DNA of 64,000 nucleotides from Dolomedes plantarius (Eukaryota; Arthropoda; Arachnida; Araneae; Dolomedidae). The stretch spans positions 119,496,193 through 119,560,192 of the forward strand of contig OU015493.1 of NCBI GenBank assembly GCA_907164885.2, in the 5' to 3' direction. The translations under genes were made by a program, and so were the position numbers. Under the pieces are notes generated by a model. That model did no database searches. It had not been told where the DNA came from and was given only the letters and a program-made list of their open reading frames with translations. Positions 1-11,790 of the stretch are shown in pieces (the stretch's first letter is position 1; each line of letters opens with the position of its first letter).

Positions 1-1088
1 GAAATAAAGAGGGGTAAAATTTGATCGAAGTCAAAATGTTGGCAATTTTTCACCATATATTTTTAGCTAATATAACTCAAAAGTATTAAAATCATCAAAC
101 TGTGGATAGTTAAATTTATTTCAGTATATTTTAAGGATCTTGAGAAATTTATTCAATATTCATAGACATGATAGTAAAAATTAAAATTTGAATATGTAGG
201 GAGATTTTTTTTTTTGAAAATTGCTATGTAAACTTAGATTAACTTACTATTATGCACGTAGAAAATGATTTCTTAGATTAGAGAGATGGTATATTACAGA
301 AGGTTGGTATATTTGTAATGAAAACTCATAAAGATTGCAAATAAAACTTTTGTTCTATGGAAGTATGAAATTCATAAATGTCATATATCTTTAATATTTT
401 TATCTATTAGCATTTGATAAAAATTATATTCAGTTTAATTTAGTTGACGAAAATACATTCATGAATTTGTAAATTTTATTTTTAGGAACTCGGTTTTATG
501 ACTGAAGAGGATAAAACATAGTAATATACACATTTTTATATCATAGATCATATACCAACTCAGGCACCTCTTTGCAGATATGATTTTCAAAGACACATTT
601 AAGCCATTATATATTACAGTTATTAGATATTTCTTATTTCCCCTAACCAATGAGAAGATCATAATTATAATTTTAAATGCAAGCCTTCTCTGCGGTGACA
701 GTTTGAAAACCTATTAGGAAATTAAGTGAAATTGCATGTATCATATTTTGAGTCTTCTTATTTTCGTGTTCTTGAGCATGATAAAACAACATTGGGAAAA
801 AGCCTTATAAATGAAAACAATCAATACCGAATGAAAAAAAATGACGACATAATTTTTTTTGCCTTTCAACGGAAACTAACAACTTGTTACAGAAATCTAA
901 ACATCAAGATTTCGATCTGAAAAATGCCTATATGAGCGCTGAACAAATAATCGGATACTTAATTACTTCCAACAAATCTATTTGATTATTCCCAATATAT
1001 CTATCTGATTTTGCCGTGGGGAGCAAGACAAAACAGAGAGACACGATAAACATTAAAAAAGGTTAAAAAAATTGTATATAACACAAGG

Positions 1089-1091
<3 letters not shown>
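1..1091. other. AT-rich non-coding stretch
   Basis: I see no coding homology, RNA gene or mobile-element end here. Short open frames of 64-67 codons on either strand are AT-driven and show no conserved motifs. This is most simply intron or intergenic DNA; it lies on the downstream side of the minus-strand KCNQ exon. Confidence 0.5.

Positions 1092-1180
<89 letters not shown>
1092..1180. repeat. (TA)n microsatellite
   Basis: An uninterrupted run of alternating T and A, about 89 bases long. Read directly from the sequence. Confidence 0.97.
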
Positions 1181-1182
<2 letters not shown>

Positions 1183-1424
1183 TTTTGTGGTAGACAGGAA
1201 GGCCTTTAAGTAAAATCTGGATAGTTATAACTCAAATATGTCCAGATATAGCGCGAAATTGCCCCCAAAGGGATAAATTTCCTGAATGGGGGCTATTCGA
1301 ATCAATTTATACTTTATCAAGATATATTTCACAAATGATTTACCGATATATGATTAATAATGATTCACAGATATATAAGTTGTGACCGATGAATAAGGTG
1401 ACTGATCTAAAAAATATTACACTA

Positions 1425-2143
1425 TTATATATTTGCAAAAGAGAACCTTATTGTCTTTTGAAGTACTCTCCGCCGAATGTGGTGCACTTCTGACAACGTT
1501 CGTACAAGTGTTAGAAAGTTCTGGAATAGTCCTCCTTCGCTACTGATGCAAGTTCCCTGGTAACGGCAGCCTGGATATCTGGGATGTTTGCAAATCTGTG
1601 CCCTTTCAGTGCCGATTTCAGTCTTGGAAAAAGTCTGGTGGTGACAGATCAAGGGAGTATGGAGGATGGGGCAACTCAGTAATTTGATGCTGGGGCGATT
1701 AATTGTTTCACACTTATAGCAGTATGAGGCTGGGCATTATCGGGCAAAAGATACCACTTGCATGATCCCCAGCGAATACCAGCCAAAAGGCGCTTGAGAT
1801 GAATATGACAGTAAAAATCAGCATTAACTGTTTGTCTTTCCGGTACGAATTCTTTATGGATTAATCCCTGTGGGTCGAAAAAGGCAATCAGCATTGTCTT
1901 AACCTTTGATTTTTCGAAACGGAATTTTTTCGATTTTGGAGATGAAATGCTCGTCACCGTTCTACCACAACGATGCTACTCATCCTCCACACTTTCACGA
2001 CCTTCACAAAAGCGTTTGAACCACTGAAATGCCGTCTTGCGAGAAACAGCTTCATCTCCGTACACATTTCACAGCATTTCTTGGGTTTCCGATAGACTTT
2101 TACCCAATTTGAAACCAAATTTCATATTGATTCTCTGTTCCAT
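1425..2143 (-). pseudogene. Mariner transposase relic (DD34D type), internally deleted
   Basis: Reading the minus strand from the ATG at 2143, the frame opens with MEQRINMKFGFKLGKS, the typical mariner N-terminal helix-turn-helix, and passes through a stop to AVSRKTAFQWFKRF and a GRTVTS linker. It then jumps straight to KTMLIAFFDPQGLIHKEFVP, which in intact mariners lies after the first catalytic aspartate. The second helix-turn-helix and the first catalytic D region are therefore missing, a loss of about 100 codons. The second catalytic region survives as LLPDNAQPHTA (normally HDNAPAHTA) and the third as SLDLSPPDFF, followed after a frameshift by the usual C-terminal KGHRFANIPDIQAAV region. 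Several stops and frameshifts are present. The family call is firm; the element is dead. Confidence 0.9.
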
Positions 2144-2160
2144 GACGCTATGCACTAAGG

Positions 2161-2333
2161 GCCTGTTCACATAGGAGTCCAGTAGCGGAAGCGTAAAAGG
2201 AAAGATGTTGCTGAGACGGAAATAAACCAATCATAGGCGTTAAAAACCTCGTTGCTAATCGTTTGGAGGTTTGTCATCGGTTAAATATATTTCAATACTT
2301 TAACGCTTCCGCTACCGGAGTCCTATGTGAACT
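2161..2333. mobile_element. Small MITE inserted in the mariner, PIF/Harbinger-like ends
   Basis: The left end GGGCCTGTTCACATAGGAGT and the reverse complement of the right end (GACCAGTTCACATAGGACTC) match over about 38 bp, continuing into a shared AGCGGAAGCGT block. The flanks are TAA on the left and TGA on the right, close to the 3-bp TWA duplication of PIF/Harbinger elements. The roughly 170-bp length leaves no room for coding. It sits just 5' of the mariner transposase ATG. The superfamily call is inference from end sequence and flanks. Confidence 0.6.
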
Positions 2334-2499
2334 GGTCTGAACAACTGTTACGTTACAAACACCGAGAAATCTTTAAAACAAAGTGCAAAATTTACGTAAG
2401 ACAGGGAAGAACGCAATACGCATGTGTCAGAGCGTCGGCCTTTTTTTAATTTTCGAAAGGAGGGGATTCACCTTACTTATCAGTTTCACCTTGTATTAA

Positions 2500-3890
2500 A
2501 TTATTATGTTTAGAATAAAGAAGTCTTATTTTAATTGATTTGGTACGTCTGTAACTCATAGGAAAAATATTTTATTTATATAAAAAAACCAGAAAAACTC
2601 TTATTGCGATAACGAGGTTCTGAGGAAAAAGAAAGGAATATATGTGATTATTTTTGAAAAATTCCGAATCTTGGTCCCTAGGAGACGGGTGGAGGAGTCA
2701 AAAAAGAGGGGGGGGGGGTAATATTCTCCTGACCCAAACCCTGACTGAAACATAGGAGCTCTGTCCTAGTATCAGCTCTGGACAGTCGAGGGCAAATGAC
2801 CAATAAACATTTCACCTAAAGCGTTTCTTTCATAAACACAGAAAAAAACTCTCCTAATAATGAGGAATAATGAAATATTATCGAATTAGGAATAACAGAA
2901 ATATACTGGATTACTAAACCCTCTCAAAACAGACTTGCATTTTGGTGCATTATCAAATTTAGTTTGATTGCTTCCTGGCCTATGATTAATAGGTGGTAAA
3001 AAGAAATACAGGTGGTCTAGTTATACGCAAAAGTTTGGTATCAAACTTTAAATACGTGCTGAAACACCAAGAGTTATAATATTTTTTCAGGTCAGCTAAA
3101 AACCAAAAATATGTAATCAATCAAGATAAATTCTGAATCAATCTCTTTCGATATTCAACTATAAAACGCACCCTACAAAAACTCCTGCTAAAATAATTTG
3201 ACACAATAATTTTCAAAATATTGGGAGGGAAACAAGACAATTTAAAATGCACCTTAAAACTTCCTTAAAATTTCGTGTCATGCGATTCAAGCAGCCATAA
3301 ATTATCTTCTCGGAACGTGGCATTTTTGCCGAATACTTTTAACTTTCTGGGATAAAAATTAAGTTTAAATAATGAAATTTACAGCATCGGCACAAGAAGC
3401 ACATCCATAAATAATTTTAAAATTTCTCAGTCTTAATTCTAGGGGTATAAATTATCTATACTGCCATATACTTTCAACATTGTTATAACAATGCCAAAAA
3501 CTTTTATTTTCGCATCATTTTGTCGGAGGAACGTGACAGCCTACTAGGTTTGAAATCTATCTGTTTTAATTACTCGGTAAAACGCCAGGAAAGTACAGGG
3601 AGCGGATTTTATTCTCGTACAGCAGAGGAAAATGAAAATGGCTCTTAGGTTTTTGTACCCGAATAAACTTCCGGTTAGTGCTTTGTTATTTTAATTTCCT
3701 GAATTATTACCCTAGTTTCTATATAGAGTAGTATTTTTCCTGAACGTCTCTCCACGTTTCTTTCCTTCCGTGAGTAGTATTATTCTCTATCATGAACCAT
3801 AAAATTTATCGCCATAGAATTTAAAATTAGCTAATTACGCTGAGCGTAGGACAAAGCCAATGGGAGCGAGTTTTTCATCCGTTGCTAAGG
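2500..3890. other. Non-coding stretch without recognisable features
   Basis: AT-rich DNA with a run of G at 2709-2719. No conserved protein motif, RNA gene or paired transposon ends were seen on either strand. Confidence 0.45.
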
Positions 3891-3894
3891 GAAC

Positions 3895-4308
3895 GTGCAC
3901 AATAATACCCAGAAACTCGCTGACTATTTTTGTTCTTCAATGAGTAGCACATCAAAAAGTGATGGTAAAATACCGGCTTTAAAGGCAGAATCATTGTCAT
4001 TGTTTCTCGAGAATTTTGTTTCAAGTGTTGAAATTAAAGGTCCTATTAACCCTAGGAAAAGCACAAACATTTCCACAGTTAATGAAGACGTTTCTTCTGT
4101 ACCTTGCAAATTATCGAGAAAACTTTTTGTGTATCACAATGAAACATATCTATTAATTATAAATGTGACAAAGGTAACTATAGAAACCTACTTTTATTGC
4201 CACAGTTATCATATTGAGAAACTTTATGGTCAATCAGATCAATACAATAAAAAGCAATTTTGTAGTAAAGCCTGTAAAAAGTCAAAATTTTTTCCTGATT
4301 TCCTTTAA
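3895..4308 (+). CDS. Unrecognised 137-codon open frame
   Basis: This is one of the longest intact non-transposon frames in the window. The predicted protein is serine-, lysine- and asparagine-rich, with no signal peptide and no long hydrophobic segment; a short cysteine pair (CSKAC) lies near the C-terminus. I recognise no family. A frame this long is not very improbable by chance in 64 kb of AT-rich DNA. The residue composition is somewhat more protein-like than that of neighbouring frames, so it could be an exon or an old transposon fragment. A stop codon ends it with no obvious splice donor. Confidence 0.15.
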   Translation: MHNNTQKLADYFCSSMSSTSKSDGKIPALKAESLSLFLENFVSSVEIKGPINPRKSTNISTVNEDVSSVPCKLSRKLFVYHNETYLLIINVTKVTIETYFYCHSYHIEKLYGQSDQYNKKQFCSKACKKSKFFPDFL

Positions 4309-4309
4309 A

Positions 4310-5640
4310 AATAAAAGAATTACAAAAAGTAAATCCAAACATAAAAGTCTCAGACATTATTCCATCTTAGCTGGGATATAATTAATCCCTAATTTTTTTT
4401 AATAAGAGGGGTGGGACTATTATGTCTAGCCATTGATAAATGAAGTAGTACTTTTAAGCAGATTTCTTGAGTGCATGAAATTTAACTTATGTGGTACTTA
4501 CTTTCTGAATACAGTTGGAGAAACAGAACTATATATTGGAACATATAACTGTCAATTATTTAAAGAGGAACGCAAGTCTAGCAAGTTTTTTTAATGCGAA
4601 AATTTCTCGTTACTTTTCTCTGGTGCGTCTAAGTGTACTACAGTTTGGTAATCGCAGGTCTAAGAGTAAATGCATATAGGGCGATATCTACTGCTTTCAA
4701 TAAGTCTATGTGTAACATTTGTTTAAAATTCATTCGTTAAAAGTTTGTTTAAAATGTCATATTTAGCATTAAAAAAAAGTTTATATCAAACATTACAAAC
4801 ATTTACAAACATTTTCATAACTGAAAATTCGACCTGATAAACAATTTTCTCTTTCAGCCCATTGAAGTATTTTTCAAAACTGGAACATCATACTTAATAT
4901 GACGATGTAATAAATACCCTCGAATGGTTAACAAATTTATACACTTAAATTTGATGAGAAGCATAACATTGCAACAGTAAATTTAGGATCTATTTGCATG
5001 CTTCTAGCAAAGAATGAGATGATCTAATATTTAGATAGCAGTATCAAATTTCAGCAAAAAAATAACATTTTAAATATCAAGAGTCTTTAATGATCTTTAA
5101 AATTGCGTGCCGTAATTAAACGAACCATAATTCATCTATTTAAAGAAAAGCCCTCAGCCAACTATTTTGGTTATTAATTTGTTTGAATAACTTAATAATA
5201 AATCACGGAATATGTTACTTCGGTCTGGCATCCATAAATAATTGTGAAATCTGCGCGAGCTTAAATTTCCTGCTCCTATGAATCACTCTCTTAGTTTCGA
5301 ATGCTTTTAAAAAGGTTTTACATGACGAAAGCATTAAAACTTTTCTAGAGCCCTAATCCATGGGGTAAACAGGCTGTATAGCCAAAATCTGTAATGTTAA
5401 TGTCTGTGTAACAAGAAAAAAATAGCGATTTCAAATATGAGAAATTTACTGCTTCAAACTTGGATTTTTACGCTCTTTCAAGGATATTGTATTGAGTAAA
5501 TAATATTTCCTATTTATACATTTTGTTCTTCAAATCCCATGATAAGAATGCAAATGTTTTCTCAATGTATATAAACCATGTGAACTCACAATATTCAAGA
5601 TCATAGTGTTTAGATTAATGAAACTAAATGTATGTATAGG
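4310..5640. other. Non-coding stretch without recognisable features
   Basis: AT-rich; nothing supportable found on either strand. A phrase resembling CATCCATAAATAATT occurs at about 3403 and again at 5230, but the similarity does not extend far enough to define a repeat. Confidence 0.45.

Positions 5641-5642
<2 letters not shown>

Positions 5643-5725
<83 letters not shown>
5643..5725. repeat. (TA)n microsatellite
   Basis: An uninterrupted TA run of about 83 bases. Confidence 0.97.
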
Positions 5726-5727
<2 letters not shown>

Positions 5728-7760
5728 ATTAAGCGTCTGTTCACTTTCTTTCTTCCATAACACTCTGTACCACTAAGTTAAAGCGCCATTTGATGAAGCA
5801 ACCATGGCGTTTAACTCTCATTTAAAATAAAGCATAGAGCTAATTACTAAATATCAAGCATAAATGTAGAATTTCAGTGCTACCACTGAGAGTAACTTTT
5901 TATTCGACAGTTAAAAAAATTAATAAATTCTGAGGTGAAACTTAAATGGTCGTGAAGTATGACAATATAAACAATTTAAAAGTAGAACTTTGGAATCCTA
6001 TGTTGACTAATGATGGAAGGCTTCGTGAGGCGAAACACTTAATTATTGGAAATCTGTATCAGCGTTAAAAGGCTTGAAAAGGTTAAAAAAACGTAGATTT
6101 TCCGGTAACGAAAAGTTTAGTAAACACACTGAACACTTTCGTTAGTAAAAGAATTTTTGAAAACTTCGTGAGGTGTATAAGACAAAATTTCAATAATAAA
6201 TTGAGTTTGTCCACTTTGTTAGTTTTTCCGTGGATTCTACTGCTTGCCCATATGCTTTGCTTTAGCAATAACTTTAAGCTGAAATTCTACAATAAAGTGC
6301 CCTCTTTCGCCGGCAAGAATAAATAAACAGGAAAATAAACCTCAGAAAGGATTGATTTCTAGCATCTATTCTTTGAGTCAAATATAGGCAATAGGAATAA
6401 AGAATTTTTAGAGCAAAAAACACTTATAAAAATTTGTTGAAAGATTTGCATAAAAATATATCCTCTCACAAATATACCAGATGTTAAAGGCTGAGAACGT
6501 TTTTAATATATTTCTATACATAAAATAAATTTATTGGGAGATAAATTTTAAAATGGTCTCACATACAGTAAATGTTATCATTTTCTTTAAATAGTTTATT
6601 TTTATATACTTAAACTATGCAGTTTTAGTTCAAGGAATTAACTATTGAAGGCAAATATATGCAACCACTTAAGAAGGGGAGGAAGTAATGTATTTCTTGA
6701 AATTATAGACTTTGAGCACTAAAACAAAGTAATGAATTCATGATAAAAATTACCGCAGTGTAAAGTTGAACAAAATAGAATAAAGCATGAAACTCTTTCT
6801 TAGTTTTATAAATTTTAGAGGAATGAATGTTTCGATATCTAACCGTTTGTTTCAGTCGAAACTCATCATGTAATCATGTGTACCAGCGCCGTCTAACGAG
6901 TTAAGAAACTGTCACCAAAATTAAAGTGATTTCTATTTTAAGACAAAAGATTACATGCAAAAAGTTTAACTTTTTTTTCATTTCAGATATGTCATTCCGG
7001 CTGGTTTTGTTAAGTTTATCTCACATAAGACAAGAAATACACATACGGTTTATCTGAGTTACGGTCATTCTAACACTTTCTTTTTAAAAACAGTTTCCAT
7101 GGGGAACCTATACCCTATATTCCTAACTACCGTAACTTCTAGAAGAGACTTCCATATCTAAAGATTTGATATTTTAGTACTCTGTATGAATATGGACATT
7201 TTCAAATGGCTATCCCATCCTCGAGAATTGTATCTTCAAACCTTGCTGACAATGCTTTATCTCATACAATGCCAAAAGGTTTTTATCATTATAAGATGAC
7301 CTGGTTATTTTCTATAGCAATAGCATCGAATGGCAGTGAAATCCTGATCATTTGGACATTATTTAGAATAATTTGAAATAAAAAGAAAATTTGTCCGAAA
7401 TAATTTACTATGTTTAATTATATATACACTTCATTTTAACAACAGAAACTTTTTTGGATTATCTATGTTTTGTTTTGGTTTTCCATGCTTACTTTCGTAC
7501 TAAGCAGCACCCATAATAGAAAGTATAGCAGAAATAAAGACGAATTTCAATGTAGTGGGAATAGACTATGCACTAAAAGTTTAAGGGATGATATTTTTAA
7601 TGTAAACAAAACTGATATACGCAAATGCTTTCAGATTTTTCAAAAAAAGAAGAAAAAAATAAATCGGAAAAAATTGAAAAAATAATTCCCTAGGAAAAAA
7701 AGATAATGACAACGAAAACATTTTTGTTCATAATATGTAACACAAGCATTTATTTGATAT
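5726..7760. other. Non-coding stretch without recognisable features
   Basis: AT-rich DNA. The short open frames at 6083-6268 and 7470-7685 have no conserved motif; the second ends in a lysine-rich tail encoded by an A-rich tract. Confidence 0.45.
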
Positions 7761-7797
7761 TTCAACGATAAGAGCTCTTCGAGCTCTTATCGTTGAA
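7761..7797. repeat. Near-continuous perfect palindrome
   Basis: Two perfectly complementary 17-base arms (TTCAACGATAAGAGCTC and its reverse complement) are separated by only 3 bases. A second, imperfect inverted repeat built on TACCAATATAAT follows at about 7807-7859. Confidence 0.9.
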
Positions 7798-7859
7798 CCT
7801 ATAACATACCAATATAATGTATTATATTTTGTCAATATAATCCGTTATATATTGGTAAA

Positions 7860-9057
7860 AGTCAAATTACTATAATTGTAAGAAATAAATGGACAGCGAA
7901 AAATCTCACTGTAAATGAAATGTTTTAAAAATCCGGTGTTTCAAAAATCTGGTGTTTTGAGTTAGGGGTTAAGGAAGGCAAAGATATATATATATATCAA
8001 GATATGAATATGTTAGGCAACTGTTGCGATTCCAGGTTTATGAGATTTTTACGTGTTCTAGATTACATAATAATGTTTCTCATTCAAAAAGAACATGAAC
8101 ACTGTAGAAAAATACAAAAATTTATTGTAAACAGTTAAATATGCACGAAATGCTTTGAAACCGTTATACATTAGGGTAAGTAATTGCGGTAATAAGGTCT
8201 TTTACGTGTTTAACTTCCGTGCTTTCCTTTTCCCTTAGGACTAATTCTCTTGGGAAATTCACAGTAAAAAGCATCCTTATTTGAATTATTTTACGACATT
8301 ACTGGTAATTTGTATTTTAAATTGAGATATGGAAAGTTTTTCTGCTTGAAAAAAAGGGCGTGCCGTATCTTACAGTGTTTACTGTAATAGCTGAGTCCTT
8401 GCTCTCCGGTTTCTTAGCACTTAGTTATAAACTGTTAAAAGCATGATATTTCAACCAATATCATAAAAAATTTCAAAATAATTTCTGTTTAAAGATATTA
8501 AGAATTGTTATTTTTTTACAATTCTTATAACAGAGATCACTAGGCTGCAAGCGATTACCCATAAAATACTCCCTTAAACAACCTTAAAACAACTTCAATG
8601 ACTCGTAGGAATCAAGTTCCGACCCACTGTTTTCTGAAAAGAGGTGCTACTCTATCAAGTTCTGTCATGACAAACCGCATAATCTGACGTAAAAGGTTTA
8701 GTTTCAACAATGACAGCTGTTTGCTATTTAGCTTTTTACAAATTTTTGCCTGTAATGGAGTTCTGATTCAGATTTTTTCATCTACATTTACTAGTATTAT
8801 AAGAGAGTCTTACTTTCCTTCTCATTTCGCATAAGAGTTTACAAAATCTGGTATGTTTTCTTTTTTCTACCACCAGAAGTAATAAGAGAGTAAGATGAAA
8901 ATTTATATAAATTATGTTTTTTCTATATTCCTAAAATACTTATTCTTCCTTGATTACATAAATAACTTAATGAGTTACCCAAGTATACTGAACAACTATT
9001 TGATTCATTTTATAATGATATTTACACGTTTAACCCCCCCCTCCCCCCTAAAAAGAA
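7860..9057. other. Non-coding stretch without recognisable features
   Basis: AT-rich with a short TATATA run near 7986. No conserved coding or transposon signals were recognised. Confidence 0.45.
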
Positions 9058-9131
9058 ATTCAGGTAGTCTCTTCCGAAACGAAACTACCGCGGGTTATTA
9101 AGGTACGATTACTTATCGTTGCTTACCTTTA
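9058..9131 (+). repeat. Partial copy of an unclassified interspersed repeat (copy 1 of 3)
   Basis: It begins ATTCAGGTAGTCTCTTCC and carries the shared phrases ACTACCGCGGGTTATTAA and TTACTTATCGTTGCTTACCT, then runs into a (TATG)n/(TA)n tract at about 9141-9176. Only the first half of the unit seen whole at 51750-51960 is present. Confidence 0.8.
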
Positions 9132-9176
9132 TTATATATGTTTTATGTATGTATGTATGTATATATATACATATAT

Positions 9177-11560
9177 AAGGGAATCACCTATAAGGCATTT
9201 CTATTATAAAGTAGTGATAAAAACGAGATGTGGATGGACGAAGTATGATTAATGTATACCATATATAAACGGGATTTAACCTCCTTTACGTATAAATGAT
9301 AACTATAACATTAAATTATGATAGTTGTCATTTTAACTTCGTAAAGTCATTAACGGTATCATATATCTTATCAATCGTTTTACCTTATCATTTTACGTAT
9401 GGAGTCATTTTATCGTTTCATTTTGGCTAAAACAAGACAAAAATGAAAAAAAAAGATTACGAAATATTTTCTCCTTAATGTGCTTTGTATTAGGCAATTT
9501 TTTTAGATGTTGAATGGTTTCATTATGTTAATCTACAGAACCATTAACACATTATTCAATATATATTACTATTGATAAACACTTACAGGCAAAACAGCGG
9601 CCTAAAAGCTTTCCTAATACATTATTATGGGATTTTCTTGGATATTTTGAGTTAAGTATATGATGATGAACGCAACATTTAAGAACGCTGTATATAAAAA
9701 AAAACACGCTAACAACTTTTCAGATATCACCGCAAGTTATAACGTATGACATTTAAAGCGAAAAGCATTAATTTTTTCCCTAAAAACCATTACTAACTTA
9801 TTTGCTTTTGAAGTGAAAAAAAAGATGTATTAAAATGCTATTTTCAGTCTAAGTGTCTTGTTTTTTTTCAATAAAATCTTGCTAATTATATAAGATGTAG
9901 GAACTGTACTCTGACAAATTGTCCTAATTAAAACTATGGGGATAAAAGCCCCCTCTTATTGTAAGTTAAACGTAAAAAAGTTCAAGAAAAAATATCACAT
10001 TTAAAAAAATTCTGATTCTGTGATTTTTTGTATGTTGCACATTTCAACTGCGTAATTTAGATTTAATTCAAAATAAATGGTAATGTATTAATATTTTAAA
10101 ATGCATTATTTTGTAATTAATGAATATGGGAATAATTTTATAAGTTTATTACAAATAATAGCAATATTAATTAAAAATAAGCTTTTATTACTTATTTAAA
10201 TAATTTACAATGAATATGTACAGGAAAAAAATTTTCTGTAGGGAATACTGATCGTTCATGCTAGATTTTTTTAATTCTTTTGTAAATATTCGGAAGTTAT
10301 ACAACATTCTCCCCCATGGAAACAGTTAAAAGTCTGCTTCAATTAATATTGTTTGATTCATGACTAGAGAAAAAAATATATCACATTTCCAAAGAATTTT
10401 CTAAATTCATAAACTGGATATAAAATGGAAGAAAATGGGTTAAAATGCATTCACTACGCTGTAAGCGAAGACAACACTGCCAGTTCAATAATTATTAAGA
10501 TACGGAAGAAAAGAAAATAGTATTCTTTAAGAATTTTTTACTCGTAAAAGTTTTTCATGGATAACCGGAGTATTCTGGAACATATTTTTTATTTTACAGC
10601 AAAATACGTAAAAGAGAAATTAACTAAGAAACACGCACAGAATTTCAAATTTTCCATAAAATTTTTATGTTTCCGTCTATTCCAACTCAGTGAATGATTT
10701 ATGAATAAAGCTTCCCATTGGATACTACAGATACAAAAATTAATTTTCAAATGTTGGCATTTTTTTAGATGTAAAATACTTAAGTAGTTTACTTTGATTT
10801 AATACTTGTTTAATCTTTTTTTTCTGAATTATTTTCTCTAATATCGAAATGTAAGCGAATAATTTTCCGTTTTATTTCGTCATAAATACAAGTTATAAAG
10901 ATAAATAAAACTGATTGAGTAGGAGAAATTTAAAAAGACTTGCAATAAAAAAGGGTTGTTTGAAACGAAAAAATGTAAAATACCTCCGACCATAGAAGAA
11001 AATTGTTTTTATGATTCAAATAAAAGATGTAAATGGGATAAAATTGAGAGAGTAAAGGTTTAAGTGATCAAAGTATTGAATTTTTAATAAGTGTCAAGTA
11101 TGGCCACGCCTCATAAACCCAGAAATTCCCTGAAGAAAAGAACCTATAGGGACACTTTCAGAAATACTTTAAACTATTAAACTTTCGTGACAGTAAATTA
11201 TTTAATAGAGAGTTTTTGTCAAAAAAAAATGAAAAGTGAAATAAATACGCTTTCGTCATATGTATATATCTTCAATTTCAAAACTACTCGCAAATTAATC
11301 TTTATTCTTTTAACTCTTTAGTTTAATCCAGTTTTATTCGTACTTGATAATATTTTTCAATACCAAATTCAGCTGAAATTTGAAATGAAATATATTTAAC
11401 TTTAGAAAATGATGCACTTTCTGTCCATTGAAGGCTCTTTAATGCCAGAAACCAGTTAATATCAATGAAATACGTGCAGACAACATTCGCAAGAAAAGCG
11501 TCCAGGTATCATTAAAAAGTAATTTTGTCTGATCAGCTTTTGATTCACAGACTTTAGGGC
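9177..11560. other. Non-coding stretch without recognisable features
   Basis: Strongly AT-rich DNA; no open frame of note, transposon end or RNA gene was recognised on either strand. Confidence 0.45.
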
Positions 11561-11790
11561 TGTCAAACTTTATATATGGTATGTTAAAGCTATTTGATCA
11601 CCAAGAGATGGCGCTGTGAGCGCTGTAAATGTAAAAGACGGCAGATGATATAATAACGCGAATCAGAGCGGTCATGCTCTAACGTTATTCTAATAAAGTG
11701 CTATTTCATTATTAATTGAGTCTCCTCTTTTAAAGTCACACGTTCACACGAAAAGGTAGGTCACGCAGGTTCATACGGAAGTGGACATTT
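11560..11790 (+). mobile_element. Possible solo LTR or LTR fragment
   Basis: The block has GATGGCGCTGTGAGCGCTGT, a later TAATAAAGTGC polyadenylation-type signal, then GAGTCTCCTCTTTT and GGTCACGCAGGTTCATAC. This arrangement (GC-richer body, polyadenylation signal, short R/U5-like tail) is what LTRs of arthropod retrotransposons look like. I could not find a second copy, paired terminal dinucleotides or a clear primer-binding site in the window, so the class is uncertain. Confidence 0.3.

Larger units (their letters stand above)
1396..2493 (-). mobile_element. Deleted mariner-family transposon with a MITE inserted in it
   Basis: The right end reads ACAAGGTGAAACTGATAAGT on the minus strand; the left end carries the related but degraded AAGGTGACTGAT. 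Both are flanked by TA (1394-1395 and 2494-2495), as expected for mariner target duplications. Between them is a minus-strand mariner transposase relic and a separate small inverted-repeat element at about 2161-2333. Without that insert the element is roughly 0.9 kb, shorter than the 1.3 kb usual for mariner, in line with an internal deletion in the coding region. It cannot encode a working enzyme. Confidence 0.85.

Noticed and set aside
1425..1652. 75-codon minus-strand frame starting MICHHQTF
   Set aside because: It is a shifted frame over the C-terminal part of the mariner transposase relic.
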